NCBI GenBank assembly: GCA_903923345.1
Contig: CAIXXI010000201.1
Location: forward strand, 1-8,802
Length of the DNA stretch: 8,802 nucleotides
DNA from: an uncultured Burkholderiales bacterium
GTDB taxonomy: Bacteria; Pseudomonadota; Gammaproteobacteria; Burkholderiales; Burkholderiaceae_E
Direction: 5' to 3'
Position numbers and translations under genes: made by a program. This document shows, piece after piece, positions 1-6,614 of the stretch. The notes beneath the pieces are model-generated. The model was not told the origin of the DNA. It ran no database searches and was given only the letters and a program-made list of their open reading frames with translations. Within the stretch, counting starts at the first letter, position 1, and each line of letters opens with the position of its first letter.

Positions 1-266
1 ATGATCGCCTCGGGACAGTTGTCCAGGTGCACCAGCACCCGGTCGCCCGGGCGCACGCCACGAGCATGCAGACCGCCTGCAAAGCGCGCGACCGTGTCGG
101 CAAACTGCGCGTAGGTCCAGACGCGTCGGGCCCCGTCGAAGGGGCGCCAGACCAGATACGGGTGGTCGGCTCGCAGGCTGGCCTGCGCGGTGATCAGGGT
201 GCGGATGTCCTGAGCAGCGAAAGGTTGAATATGGCGCGGGGCAAAGGGCGCAGCATCAAGTGGCAT
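1..266 (-). CDS. AMP-forming acyl-CoA ligase, N-terminal fragment (CaiC-like)
   Basis: This is the first 88 residues of a minus-strand gene whose remainder lies beyond the left edge. The family activates a carboxylic acid with ATP to an acyl-adenylate and then loads it on CoA. The visible part is the N-terminal subdomain only: WTYAQFADTVARFAGGL at about 50-66, then GVRPGDRVLVHLDNCPEAI at about 70-88. The stretch HLDNCPE is a hallmark of ligases related to crotonobetaine/carnitine-CoA ligase (CaiC). The AMP-binding P-loop and the C-terminal catalytic lysine are outside the window, so substrate cannot be judged. The ATG at 266 is preceded by a modest GGACGAAG-like ribosome site. The gene begins 15 bases after the HAD hydrolase stop, so the two are probably co-transcribed. 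The family call is firm; the CaiC affinity is tentative. Confidence 0.85.
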   Translation of the reverse strand, partial: MPLDAAPFAPRHIQPFAAQDIRTLITAQASLRADHPYLVWRPFDGARRVWTYAQFADTVARFAGGLHARGVRPGDRVLVHLDNCPEAI

Positions 267-281
267 GGGCTTCGTCCGGAA

Positions 282-989
282 TCAGTCGGGGTGTTTCAGA
301 AGTGCATCGATGGCGTGCAGGTCCTCGAAGGGTGCATCCGGCCCGCAGGCATCGGCGGGATGGCGATGGGCCAGCATCGGGCGGCGAATCCAGGCGGCCT
401 GCAGGCCGGCCTTGCGCGCTGCGATCACGTCGAGGTGAGGGTCGTCACCCAGATGCAGCACCTCTTCGGGCGCCACATCCGCCAGGCGACAGGCTTCGTG
501 GAACATGCGCGGATCAGGCTTGGCAAAGCCCACCTGGTGTGCGCTGACTGCGGCCAGGAAATAGGGTGACAGCCCCACTTGTGTGAGGTCTGCATTGCCA
601 TTGCTGATGGCGATCAAACGGTAGCGTGTGGACCATCTCTGCAACACCGGCAGGACGTCCTCGAAGAAAGTGACGCGCTGTCGGGCCTGCAGGAAGATGG
701 CATAGGCCACCTCAGCCAGGCTCGGGTCTTCCGAAGCCAGCATCATCGCGCGACGCAGGGTCTCGCGACGCAAGAATCCCAGGTCATGCGCCTGCTGCGG
801 ATGTTCGGCCATCACTTCCTTGCGAATCGCGGCGCGTGTGTCCGGGCTCAGCAGGGCACCCGTGCGCGGTGCATGTTCGCGCAGCCATTCACCCAGTGTG
901 GCTTCGGCTGCGACCAGGGTGGGGCCGACAGGCCAGAGCGTGTCGTCCAGATCCAGGGTGATGACGCGATAGGTTCGGGAACCGGGCAT
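282..989 (-). CDS. HAD-superfamily hydrolase
   Basis: This 235-residue soluble protein is a haloacid-dehalogenase-like hydrolase, most likely a phosphatase of small phosphorylated metabolites. All four HAD motifs are present. Motif I is DLDDT with nucleophile Asp13 and acid/base Asp15. Motif II is AISNGN with Ser129. Motif III is Lys157 in GFAKPDP. Motif IV is LGDDPHLD with Asp182/Asp183 for Mg2+. A helical cap lies between motifs I and II (about 22-105), the arrangement of subfamily I (YjjG/GS1 type). Length is normal for the family. The ATG at 989 sits 12 codons before the motif-I aspartate, as expected, but has no clear Shine-Dalgarno sequence. It is the first gene of a minus-strand operon with the acyl-CoA ligase downstream. 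The substrate cannot be told from sequence. A link to acyl-CoA metabolism would be inference from the neighbour only. Confidence 0.93.
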   Translation of the reverse strand: MPGSRTYRVITLDLDDTLWPVGPTLVAAEATLGEWLREHAPRTGALLSPDTRAAIRKEVMAEHPQQAHDLGFLRRETLRRAMMLASEDPSLAEVAYAIFLQARQRVTFFEDVLPVLQRWSTRYRLIAISNGNADLTQVGLSPYFLAAVSAHQVGFAKPDPRMFHEACRLADVAPEEVLHLGDDPHLDVIAARKAGLQAAWIRRPMLAHRHPADACGPDAPFEDLHAIDALLKHPD

Positions 990-1012
990 GGTGGGTCAAG
1001 CGGTGGGGCGGC

Positions 1013-1029
1013 CCGACGCAGGGCGTCGG
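1013..1029. promoter_or_regulatory. Perfect 7-bp inverted repeat in the divergent region
   Basis: CCGACGC (1013-1019) and GCGTCGG (1023-1029) are exact reverse complements around a 3-base centre. The element lies between the two divergent genes and inside the predicted leader of the HAD transcript. It could be an operator half-site pair or a short RNA hairpin in the leader. No run of T follows on either strand, so an intrinsic terminator is unlikely. Confidence 0.4.
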
Positions 1030-1055
1030 ACATCACAGGGCGCGTCGCACCGTGC

Positions 1056-1084
1056 AGTAAACGGAACGGGGCCAACGCAATCAA
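1056..1084 (-). promoter_or_regulatory. Predicted sigma70-type promoter of the HAD-ligase operon
   Basis: On the minus strand the -35-like hexamer TTGATT (1079-1084) and the -10-like hexamer TTTACT (1056-1061) are separated by exactly 17 bases (1062-1078). Each matches four of six consensus bases. Transcription would begin near 1049, giving a leader of about 60 bases before the HAD start at 989. The -35 box overlaps the region just upstream of the divergent MetX-like gene, so the two directions may influence each other. This is a pattern match only. Confidence 0.45.
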
Positions 1085-1098
1085 GGGCACAGTAAACC

Positions 1099-2100
1099 AT
1101 GAGCACACACCCCACGGCGGCAGCCATGCGCAACGGCCTCTTTGAGATTCCGGATTTCCGTTTCGAATCGGGCGAGTCGATTGACCGACTGCGCCTGGGT
1201 TACTCGATCCACGGGCAGATGAATGCCCGACGCGACAACGTGATCCTGGTCATGCCGGGCACCAGCCACGACCGACACGGCGTGCTCGGCCATGTCGGGG
1301 TCGATCGCGCCTTCGACACCGATCGGTTCTGCGTGGTCTGCAGCGATTCCATCGGTGGGGGTGCATCGTCCGGACCGGCTGATGGCCTGCGCGGAGCATT
1401 CCCGCGCTACAGCATCCGCGACATGGTGCATGCCCAGCACCGCATGGTCCGCGAGGGACTCGGCCTGGGCGACACGCCGCTGCATGCGGTCGCGGGTGTG
1501 TCCATGGGAGCGTTCCAGTCTCTGGAATGGGTGATCCATCATCCGGAATCGGTGCGCAAGGCGGTCCTGATCGTTCCGGCCTGGAGAAGCGGGCAGGTCA
1601 TTCGCAACGCGACGCGCCGCATGATCGATTTCATCGAACTCGATGCGCGCTGGCAGGCTGGCGCTTACACCGAACAGCCTGTGCAGGGGCTGGGTGCGGC
1701 CGGGCGGCACTATTTCGCCTGGACGGTCACCGACGCCTACCTCGAGGCGATCGGTGAGGCGGCCGAAGACGAGGCGGGGATCATAGGCGAGCGCTTTGCG
1801 CAATGGGACGCCTGGAGCATCGTGCGCCGCTACCAGGCCTCCGGTGCGCATGATGTGTCGGCCCCGTTTGGGGGTGATCTGCAGGCTGCACTGGCCCGGG
1901 TGCGCGCCCAGGTGCTGGTGTTGCCGTGTACCCAGGACCGCTTGCTGGGCATCGAGTCGGCCCGGCAGATTGCTCAGGGCATTGCCTCGGCCGAGCTGGC
2001 CGAGATCGATTCACCGACTGGCCATCTGGCCTACAGACCGATTCCTGGTGCTGCTGCCAGTGATTTCATCACGCAGCGGGTGCGGGCTTTTCTGGACTGA
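1099..2100 (+). CDS. MetX-like alpha/beta-hydrolase (homoserine acyltransferase family)
   Basis: This 333-residue cytosolic protein has the alpha/beta-hydrolase fold of the homoserine O-acetyltransferase (MetX) family. An oxyanion-hole segment PGTSHD is at 53-58 and the nucleophile elbow GVSMGAFQSLEW at 133-144 carries Ser135. The rest of the triad is Asp280 in CTQDRLL and His309 in PTGHLAY. The family motif GGxxGxTTGP is only loosely kept, as GGGASSGPADG. True MetX proteins run about 370-380 residues with GGSLGG(M)Q at the elbow. Here the lid insertion (about 160-260) is shorter and the elbow differs, and there is no metW next door. It is therefore more likely a paralogous acyltransferase or hydrolase than the methionine enzyme. 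The ATG at 1099 has AAGGG 11 bases upstream; a second ATG at 1126 (residue 10) is also possible. It diverges from the HAD operon and is followed 62 bases later by the histidine kinase. Confidence 0.85.
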   Translation: MSTHPTAAAMRNGLFEIPDFRFESGESIDRLRLGYSIHGQMNARRDNVILVMPGTSHDRHGVLGHVGVDRAFDTDRFCVVCSDSIGGGASSGPADGLRGAFPRYSIRDMVHAQHRMVREGLGLGDTPLHAVAGVSMGAFQSLEWVIHHPESVRKAVLIVPAWRSGQVIRNATRRMIDFIELDARWQAGAYTEQPVQGLGAAGRHYFAWTVTDAYLEAIGEAAEDEAGIIGERFAQWDAWSIVRRYQASGAHDVSAPFGGDLQAALARVRAQVLVLPCTQDRLLGIESARQIAQGIASAELAEIDSPTGHLAYRPIPGAAASDFITQRVRAFLD

Positions 2101-2102
2101 GC

Positions 2103-2108
2103 GACAAT
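2103..2108 (+). promoter_or_regulatory. Possible -10 element before the histidine kinase
   Basis: GACAAT, four of six consensus bases, lies just after the MetX-like stop codon in the context CGACAATAC. No convincing -35 hexamer is seen 16-18 bases upstream. If real, transcription would start around 2115. That would favour the ATG at 2163 over a TTG at 2115 as the kinase start. A nearly identical TGACAATAC occurs on the minus strand upstream of the acyl-CoA dehydrogenase. Confidence 0.25.
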
Positions 2109-2162
2109 ACACCCTTGTCCAGATCGAGCGTCCCGAGGCAGTCTCTCAAGACGTCCAAGCCG

Positions 2163-3419
2163 ATGACCGCCGCGCCATTACCGAACGATGAGGCCGATCG
2201 ACTGCAGACCTTGCAGTCCTTCGACATTCTCGATACCGAACCCGAGAAGGCGTTCGACGACATCACGCGTCTGGCCGCGCACATCTTCGAGACCCCGATC
2301 GTGCTGGTCAGTCTGGTGGATTCGCAGCGGCAATGGTTCAAGTCCCGGGTGGGCATGACCGATGAGCAGACCACCCGAGAGACCTCATTCTGTGCGCATT
2401 CGATCCTGAATCCCGAAGAACCGCTGGTGGTGAATGATGCGACCCTTGATCCCCGGTTCGCTGACAATCCGCTGGTGACCGGGGATCTTCATTTGCGGTT
2501 CTATGCGGGCGCACCGCTGCTTGCACCGAATGGTCAGCCGCTGGGCGCCTTGTGTGTCATCGACCGGGTTGCACGTGAATTCACTGAAGCACAGCGGGAT
2601 GCGTTGCAAGTGCTTGCCCGGCAGGTTGTCGCGCAGATGGTACTCAGACGCGACAATGCCATGCTGCGCAGTCAGATCGAGCGCGAAATGGCTGAACGCA
2701 ACCGTTCGGAGATCGAGCGCGAGGTGGCCAGTTCGGCCATGAAGGCGCGCACCGCGTTTCTAGCCGTGATGAGTCATGAGCTTCGCACCCCGATGAACGG
2801 GGTGATCGGCATGACCGATCTCATGCTGGCCACCGACCTCGATCCGCAGCAGCGCGACTTTGCCGAGACGCTCCAGCTGAGCGGCCATGCATTGATGGCG
2901 GTCATCAACGATATTCTCGATTTTTCGCGCATCGATGCCGGTCGAATGCCGATCGATGAACTGCCCTTCAGTCCACGCGATTGCCTCAACGAAGCGCTGC
3001 AGCTGTTGAAAGTCAGTGTGCGTGAAAAGGGCATCTCACTCAGGGCCGAAGTCGATGAATCGGTGCCCGCGGAAGTGCTCGGGGATGCGGTGCGCTTGCG
3101 TCAGGTGCTGCTGAATCTGCTGGGCAATGCAGTGAAATTCACCGATTCGGGTGAGGTCGTCGCCCGACTCGACATGCTTTTGCCGGGCCAGCTGCGTTGT
3201 ACCGTGCACGACACTGGGATCGGAATGAGTCAAGACAGCATCGAGCGTCTGTTCAAGCCGTTCAGCCAGGGCGACACCTCCTCCACGCGAAAATATGGGG
3301 GCAGTGGCCTGGGTCTGGTGATCTCCCAGAGGCTGGTCGAACTGATGGGTGGGCAGATCAGCGTCAGCAGCGAGCCGGGTGTTGGAACCACCTTCGAATT
3401 CACGGTGAAGGTGGGCTGA
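2163..3419 (+). CDS. Soluble GAF-domain sensor histidine kinase
   Basis: This 418-residue two-component sensor kinase autophosphorylates on histidine and passes the phosphate to a response regulator. An N-terminal GAF domain (about 10-160) carries the typical opening LQSFDILDTEPEKAFDDIT and the family motif ETSFCAHSI. A coiled-coil linker (about 165-195) follows. The HisKA dimerisation domain has H-box FLAVMSHELRTPMNGVIGM with His205. The HATPase domain shows the N-box (NLLGNAVKF, 318-326), G1 (DTGIGM, 350-355), an F-box (LFKPFSQ) and G2 (GGSGLGL, 379-385). There is no membrane segment or signal peptide, so it senses a cytoplasmic cue. It ends just after the ATPase with no receiver domain, and no response regulator is in the window. 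The reading frame is open from a TTG at 2115. I chose ATG 2163 because the GAF homology begins right after it; neither start has a good ribosome site. Confidence 0.92.
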   Translation: MTAAPLPNDEADRLQTLQSFDILDTEPEKAFDDITRLAAHIFETPIVLVSLVDSQRQWFKSRVGMTDEQTTRETSFCAHSILNPEEPLVVNDATLDPRFADNPLVTGDLHLRFYAGAPLLAPNGQPLGALCVIDRVAREFTEAQRDALQVLARQVVAQMVLRRDNAMLRSQIEREMAERNRSEIEREVASSAMKARTAFLAVMSHELRTPMNGVIGMTDLMLATDLDPQQRDFAETLQLSGHALMAVINDILDFSRIDAGRMPIDELPFSPRDCLNEALQLLKVSVREKGISLRAEVDESVPAEVLGDAVRLRQVLLNLLGNAVKFTDSGEVVARLDMLLPGQLRCTVHDTGIGMSQDSIERLFKPFSQGDTSSTRKYGGSGLGLVISQRLVELMGGQISVSSEPGVGTTFEFTVKVG

Positions 3420-3457
3420 CTCGACGCGAGCTGATGCGCTGAACGCAGCCCTAAGCG

Positions 3458-4744
3458 TCACACAACGATGTGCTCGAGCGCCTGACGGTATTTTTCGATG
3501 GCCTGTTCGCGGCGCAGCGGCAGGTGATAGGCGGGAAAGAGGGTTTCGCTGGGGGTGTAGTCGCGCAGCATCTGTTTGGCCAGTGTGGCCTTGTGCACTT
3601 CCACCGGGCCGTCTGCCAGACCGACGTGGAACGACTGCATCACCAGATGGGCAAAGGGCATTTCGTCGGAGATGCCCAGTGACCCGTGCAGCAGCAGCGC
3701 ACGCGAGGCAATGTCGTGCAGCACCCTTGGCATGATCGCCTTCACCGCCGAGATGTCCTTGCGAACCTTCCGGTAGTCCTTGTGCTTGTCGATCAGCCAG
3801 GCGGTGCGCAGGACCAGCAGCCGGAACTGCTCGAGCTCGATCCATGAGTCGGCCAGTTTCTCCTGCACCATCTGCTTTTCAGCCAGCAGTTCACCTTGTG
3901 TGTGCCGTGAAATGACCCGCTCGCACATCATGTCGAGCGCGCGGCGCGCCTCGCCAATGGTGCGCATCGCGTGATGAATCCGACCGCCGCCCAATCGGAC
4001 CTGCGCAACCACGAAGGCTTCGCCGCGGCCGCCCAGCATGTGATCGGCGGGCACGCGCACCTGGTCGAAATTCAGGTAGGCGTGGGTGGCCGCTTTTTCA
4101 GTGGCAAAGCCGACATCGCGCACGAATTCCAGCCCGGGCGTGTTGCGGGGCACGATGAACATCGACATGCTTTTGTACGGCGAGGCCTCAGGGTCGGTGA
4201 CGGCCATGACGATCAGGAACTCGGCATATCGCGCGTGCGAGGCAAACCATTTCTGCCCGCTGATGACCCAGTGGTCGCCGTCTCGTACCGCGCGGGTCTT
4301 GAACACCTTGGGGTCGGCACCGCCTTGCGGTTCGGTCATGGCAAAACACGAGACGATCTCGTTATCCAGCAAAGGCTGCAGGAAGCGGCGCTTCTGCTCT
4401 GGAGTGCCGTAGTGGGCCAGGATTTCGGCATTGCCACTGTCGGGCGCCTGGCAGCCGAACACCGTGGGCCCGTACTGCGAGCGCCCCAGGATCTCATTGA
4501 GCAAAGCGAGCTTGACCTGGCCATAGCCCTGGCCACCCAGTTCCGGGCCGAGATGGCAGGCCCACAGTCTGCGCTGCCGCACGAGAGCCTGAAGCGGACG
4601 CACCAGCGCATTGCGGCGCGGGTCGGTGACATCGGCCGGATGACCGAGCACCAGGTCGAGGGGTTCGATTTCCTCGCGCACGAATTGGTCCACCCAGTCG
4701 AGTTGCGCCTGATAAGCGTCGTCGGTTTCAAAATCCCATGCCAT
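3458..4744 (-). CDS. Acyl-CoA dehydrogenase, ACAD10/11-like
   Basis: This 428-residue FAD-dependent enzyme would catalyse alpha,beta-dehydrogenation of an acyl-CoA thioester and pass electrons to ETF. The N-terminal helical domain spans about 1-130. The FAD/substrate signature CFAMTEPQGGADP is at 133-145, with the middle beta domain following, including GQKWFASHA at 163-171. The C-terminal helical domain begins at about 250 with GGGRIHHAMRTIGEARRALD. That segment and SLGISDEMPFAHL (355-367) are typical of the ACAD10/ACAD11-like branch. At the place of the catalytic glutamate of medium-chain enzymes (YEG) this protein has LADG, so Asp378 is the probable base, as in that branch. Length is normal for a bacterial stand-alone version, without the kinase-like or HAD domains fused in the animal proteins. 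The ATG at 4744 has a strong GAGGAG site. It converges with the histidine kinase (38 bases between stops) and diverges from the ABC-F gene. The substrate is unknown. Confidence 0.93.
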   Translation of the reverse strand: MAWDFETDDAYQAQLDWVDQFVREEIEPLDLVLGHPADVTDPRRNALVRPLQALVRQRRLWACHLGPELGGQGYGQVKLALLNEILGRSQYGPTVFGCQAPDSGNAEILAHYGTPEQKRRFLQPLLDNEIVSCFAMTEPQGGADPKVFKTRAVRDGDHWVISGQKWFASHARYAEFLIVMAVTDPEASPYKSMSMFIVPRNTPGLEFVRDVGFATEKAATHAYLNFDQVRVPADHMLGGRGEAFVVAQVRLGGGRIHHAMRTIGEARRALDMMCERVISRHTQGELLAEKQMVQEKLADSWIELEQFRLLVLRTAWLIDKHKDYRKVRKDISAVKAIMPRVLHDIASRALLLHGSLGISDEMPFAHLVMQSFHVGLADGPVEVHKATLAKQMLRDYTPSETLFPAYHLPLRREQAIEKYRQALEHIVV

Positions 4745-4750
4745 GCCGGA

Positions 4751-4756
4751 CTCCTC
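4751..4756 (-). promoter_or_regulatory. Strong Shine-Dalgarno site of the acyl-CoA dehydrogenase
   Basis: GAGGAG on the minus strand lies 6 bases before the ATG at 4744. It is the best ribosome-binding match in the window and fixes the start of the dehydrogenase. Confidence 0.75.
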
Positions 4757-4785
4757 GGGTCAGTCGTTGTTGTGGTTGCCGGCTT

Positions 4786-4795
4786 GTATTGTCAA
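4786..4795 (-). promoter_or_regulatory. Possible promoter element of the acyl-CoA dehydrogenase
   Basis: The minus strand reads TTGACAATAC. It can be read in two ways: a perfect -35 TTGACA (4790-4795), or a -10-like GACAAT (4788-4793). With the first reading the -10 hexamer 17 bases on (CAACAA, 4767-4772) is poor. With the second the leader would be about 36 bases, but no clear -35 is seen. One of the two probably drives the gene; the sequence alone does not decide. Confidence 0.35.
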
Positions 4796-4903
4796 CCCGT
4801 TCGAGGTCACGGCGCAGGCTGAAATCTTTCATCGGTGGATCGGCTGCAAGACTGAGTCTGCCTGTATCGTCTCGCCTCGTTCGTCATTCGTATCGGCATC
4901 GCT

Positions 4904-6595
4904 TTGATCTCTCTTCGCAATCTGGTCCTGCGCCGCAGTGCCAAGGTCCTGCTCGATCGCACCTCGGTCACGATCACCCCCGGTGAAAAAGTGGGGCTGG
5001 TCGGACGCAATGGCGTGGGCAAATCCACGCTCTTTGGCCTGCTCAATGGCAGCCTGCATGAAGATGCAGGCGACTTTTCGTTTCCGCGGCAATGGCGACT
5101 GGCCCAGGTGGCACAGGACATGCCCGAGACCGAGGACAGCGCCACCGACTTTGTGATCGGGGGCGATACACGGCTCACCGAACTGCGCACGGCGCTCGAG
5201 GCGGCCGAGACCCGCTTTGCCGCCGACCCGAATGACGAAGAAGCCGGGATGGCGATTGCGCATGTCTATAGCGATCTGGCCGATGCCGGCGAACACGATG
5301 CCAGCGCGCGTGCGCAGGCGCTGATCCTGGGGCTGGGCTTTGGCGTGCACGAACTTGAGCAGCCGGTGAACAGTTTTTCGGGTGGCTGGCGCATGCGACT
5401 GCAGCTGGCGCGTGCGCTGATGTGCCCCAGCGATCTGCTGCTGCTCGATGAACCGACCAACCACCTCGATCTGGATGCCTTGGTGTGGCTCGAGGCGTGG
5501 TTGAAGTCCTATGCCGGCACGATGATCGTGATCAGTCACGACCGCGAGTTTCTGGATGCAGTCACTTCGGTGACGCTGCACATCGACAACGCACAGCTGG
5601 TGCGTTACGGCGGCAATTACAGCAAGTTCGAAGAAATGCGCTCCGAGCAGCTGTTGTTGCAACAGGCCGCTTTCGCCAAACAGCAGGACAAGATCGCGCA
5701 TCTGCAGAAGTTCATCGATCGCTTCAAGGCGAAGGCCAGCAAGGCCAAGCAGGCACAAAGCCGCGTCAAGGCGATCGAGCGCATGGAAAAAGTGGCGCCC
5801 ATGCTGGCCACTGCCGATTTTGAATTTGAATTCAAAGAGCCCGAGCGATTGCCCAATCCGATGCTCTCGATCACGGGTGCCGACTTCGGTTATGTGGTGG
5901 AGGGCGCGCCGCGTGTGATCGTGCGCAAGGTCAGCCGCTCGGTACTGGCAGGACAGCGCATCGGCATTCTGGGTGCCAACGGGCAGGGCAAGTCGACCGT
6001 GGTCAAGACGATTGCGCGCGACCTGGAGGCGCTCGGTGGCACGATCACCGAAGGCAAGGGCCTGACGATCGGGTATTTCGCGCAGCAGGAGCTTGACGTG
6101 CTGCGCCCGCAGGACACGCCGCTTGAGCACATGGTCCGGTTGGCGCGCGAGGCGGGCGGTGCATCGCGCGAGCCCTCCGGCGAGCAGGCCCTGCGCGGTT
6201 TTCTGGGCAGCTTCAATTTCGGCACCGACATGATTCGCCAGGCGGTGGGCACGATGAGTGGCGGCGAGAAGGCACGGTTGGTATTGGCGATGATGGTCTG
6301 GCAGCGGCCCAACCTGCTGCTGCTTGATGAACCCACCAATCACCTGGACCTGGTCACGCGCGAGGCGCTGGCCATGGCGCTCAATCAGTTTGAAGGCACG
6401 CTCATGCTGGTGAGCCACGACAGGGCGCTGTTGCGCAGTGTGTGCGACGAGTTCTGGCTGATCGGGCGTGGGACGCTTGCGCCCTTCGAGGGCGATCTGG
6501 ACGACTACCAGACCTATCTGCTGGAGGAGTCCAAGCGCTTGCGTGAGGAGGCGCGCAACGGCGAGTCGACACGCACCAAGGTGGTCATGCACTGA
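4904..6595 (+). CDS. yheS: ABC-F ATPase, YheS-type, without C-terminal coiled coil
   Basis: This 563-residue soluble protein has two ABC ATPase domains in tandem and no membrane part. ABC-F proteins of this kind bind the ribosomal E site and act on stalled or slow translation. Domain 1 has Walker A GRNGVGKS (34-41), signature FSGGW (158-162) and Walker B LLLLDEPTNHLD (178-189). The charged interdomain linker (about 240-315, with IDRFKAKASKAKQAQSR) is the P-site tRNA-interaction element and closely resembles E. coli YheS. Domain 2 has GANGQGKS (357-364), MSGGEK (451-456) and LLLLDEPTNHLD (471-482). Both catalytic glutamates are intact. The family start (MIxLxNLxLRR) falls on a TTG at 4904; no in-frame ATG lies in a suitable place upstream, and no clear Shine-Dalgarno is seen. 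The protein stops soon after domain 2. E. coli YheS is about 640 residues and carries a coiled-coil tail that is absent here. The next gene starts 19 bases later. Confidence 0.93.
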   Translation: MISLRNLVLRRSAKVLLDRTSVTITPGEKVGLVGRNGVGKSTLFGLLNGSLHEDAGDFSFPRQWRLAQVAQDMPETEDSATDFVIGGDTRLTELRTALEAAETRFAADPNDEEAGMAIAHVYSDLADAGEHDASARAQALILGLGFGVHELEQPVNSFSGGWRMRLQLARALMCPSDLLLLDEPTNHLDLDALVWLEAWLKSYAGTMIVISHDREFLDAVTSVTLHIDNAQLVRYGGNYSKFEEMRSEQLLLQQAAFAKQQDKIAHLQKFIDRFKAKASKAKQAQSRVKAIERMEKVAPMLATADFEFEFKEPERLPNPMLSITGADFGYVVEGAPRVIVRKVSRSVLAGQRIGILGANGQGKSTVVKTIARDLEALGGTITEGKGLTIGYFAQQELDVLRPQDTPLEHMVRLAREAGGASREPSGEQALRGFLGSFNFGTDMIRQAVGTMSGGEKARLVLAMMVWQRPNLLLLDEPTNHLDLVTREALAMALNQFEGTLMLVSHDRALLRSVCDEFWLIGRGTLAPFEGDLDDYQTYLLEESKRLREEARNGESTRTKVVMH

Positions 6596-6614
6596 TCAAT
6601 CGAAAGGCTTGCAG

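Noticed and set aside
1081..1851. A 256-codon minus-strand open frame opposite the MetX-like gene
   Set aside because: The plus-strand protein carries a full catalytic triad in family context, while this product is compositionally typical of a GC-rich antisense frame.
2115..2162. TTG start giving a 16-residue longer histidine kinase
   Set aside because: It has no ribosome site and lies close to where a transcript from the possible -10 at 2103 would start, and the GAF homology begins right after the ATG at 2163.
3423..3459. Imperfect stem GACGC ... GCGTC between the convergent kinase and dehydrogenase genes
   Set aside because: The outer arms are only 5 bases and 27 bases apart, with a 4-base inner stem and no T-run. 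This is too weak to call a terminator.
3971..4822. A 283-codon plus-strand open frame opposite the acyl-CoA dehydrogenase
   Set aside because: The minus-strand dehydrogenase is unmistakable across the same region, and the plus-strand product has no recognisable motif. It is an antisense shadow.
4738..4986. An 82-codon plus-strand open frame in the divergent region before ABC-F, considered as a leader peptide or upstream ORF
   Set aside because: It overlaps both neighbouring genes, has no ribosome site, because the purine-rich site there is on the other strand, and its Arg/Ser-rich product looks like noise.
5436..6353. Two near-identical DNA stretches around 5438-5475 and 6318-6353
   Set aside because: They encode the Walker B motifs of the two tandem ATPase domains of one ABC-F protein, so the repetition is protein-level family conservation, not a mobile or regulatory repeat.
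4829..6592. A 587-codon open frame on the minus strand covering nearly all of the ABC-F gene
   Set aside because: It mirrors a conserved plus-strand gene with two intact ATPase domains. Its product is rich in His, Gln, Arg and Leu with no domain I recognise. High GC leaves few stop codons in this antisense frame.
6468..6614. N-terminal extension of the DUF4239-like gene into the ABC-F gene
   Set aside because: The 49 extra residues are Arg/Ser-rich out-of-frame translation of ABC-F, and the ATG at 6615 has a good ribosome site and begins directly with the first membrane helix.
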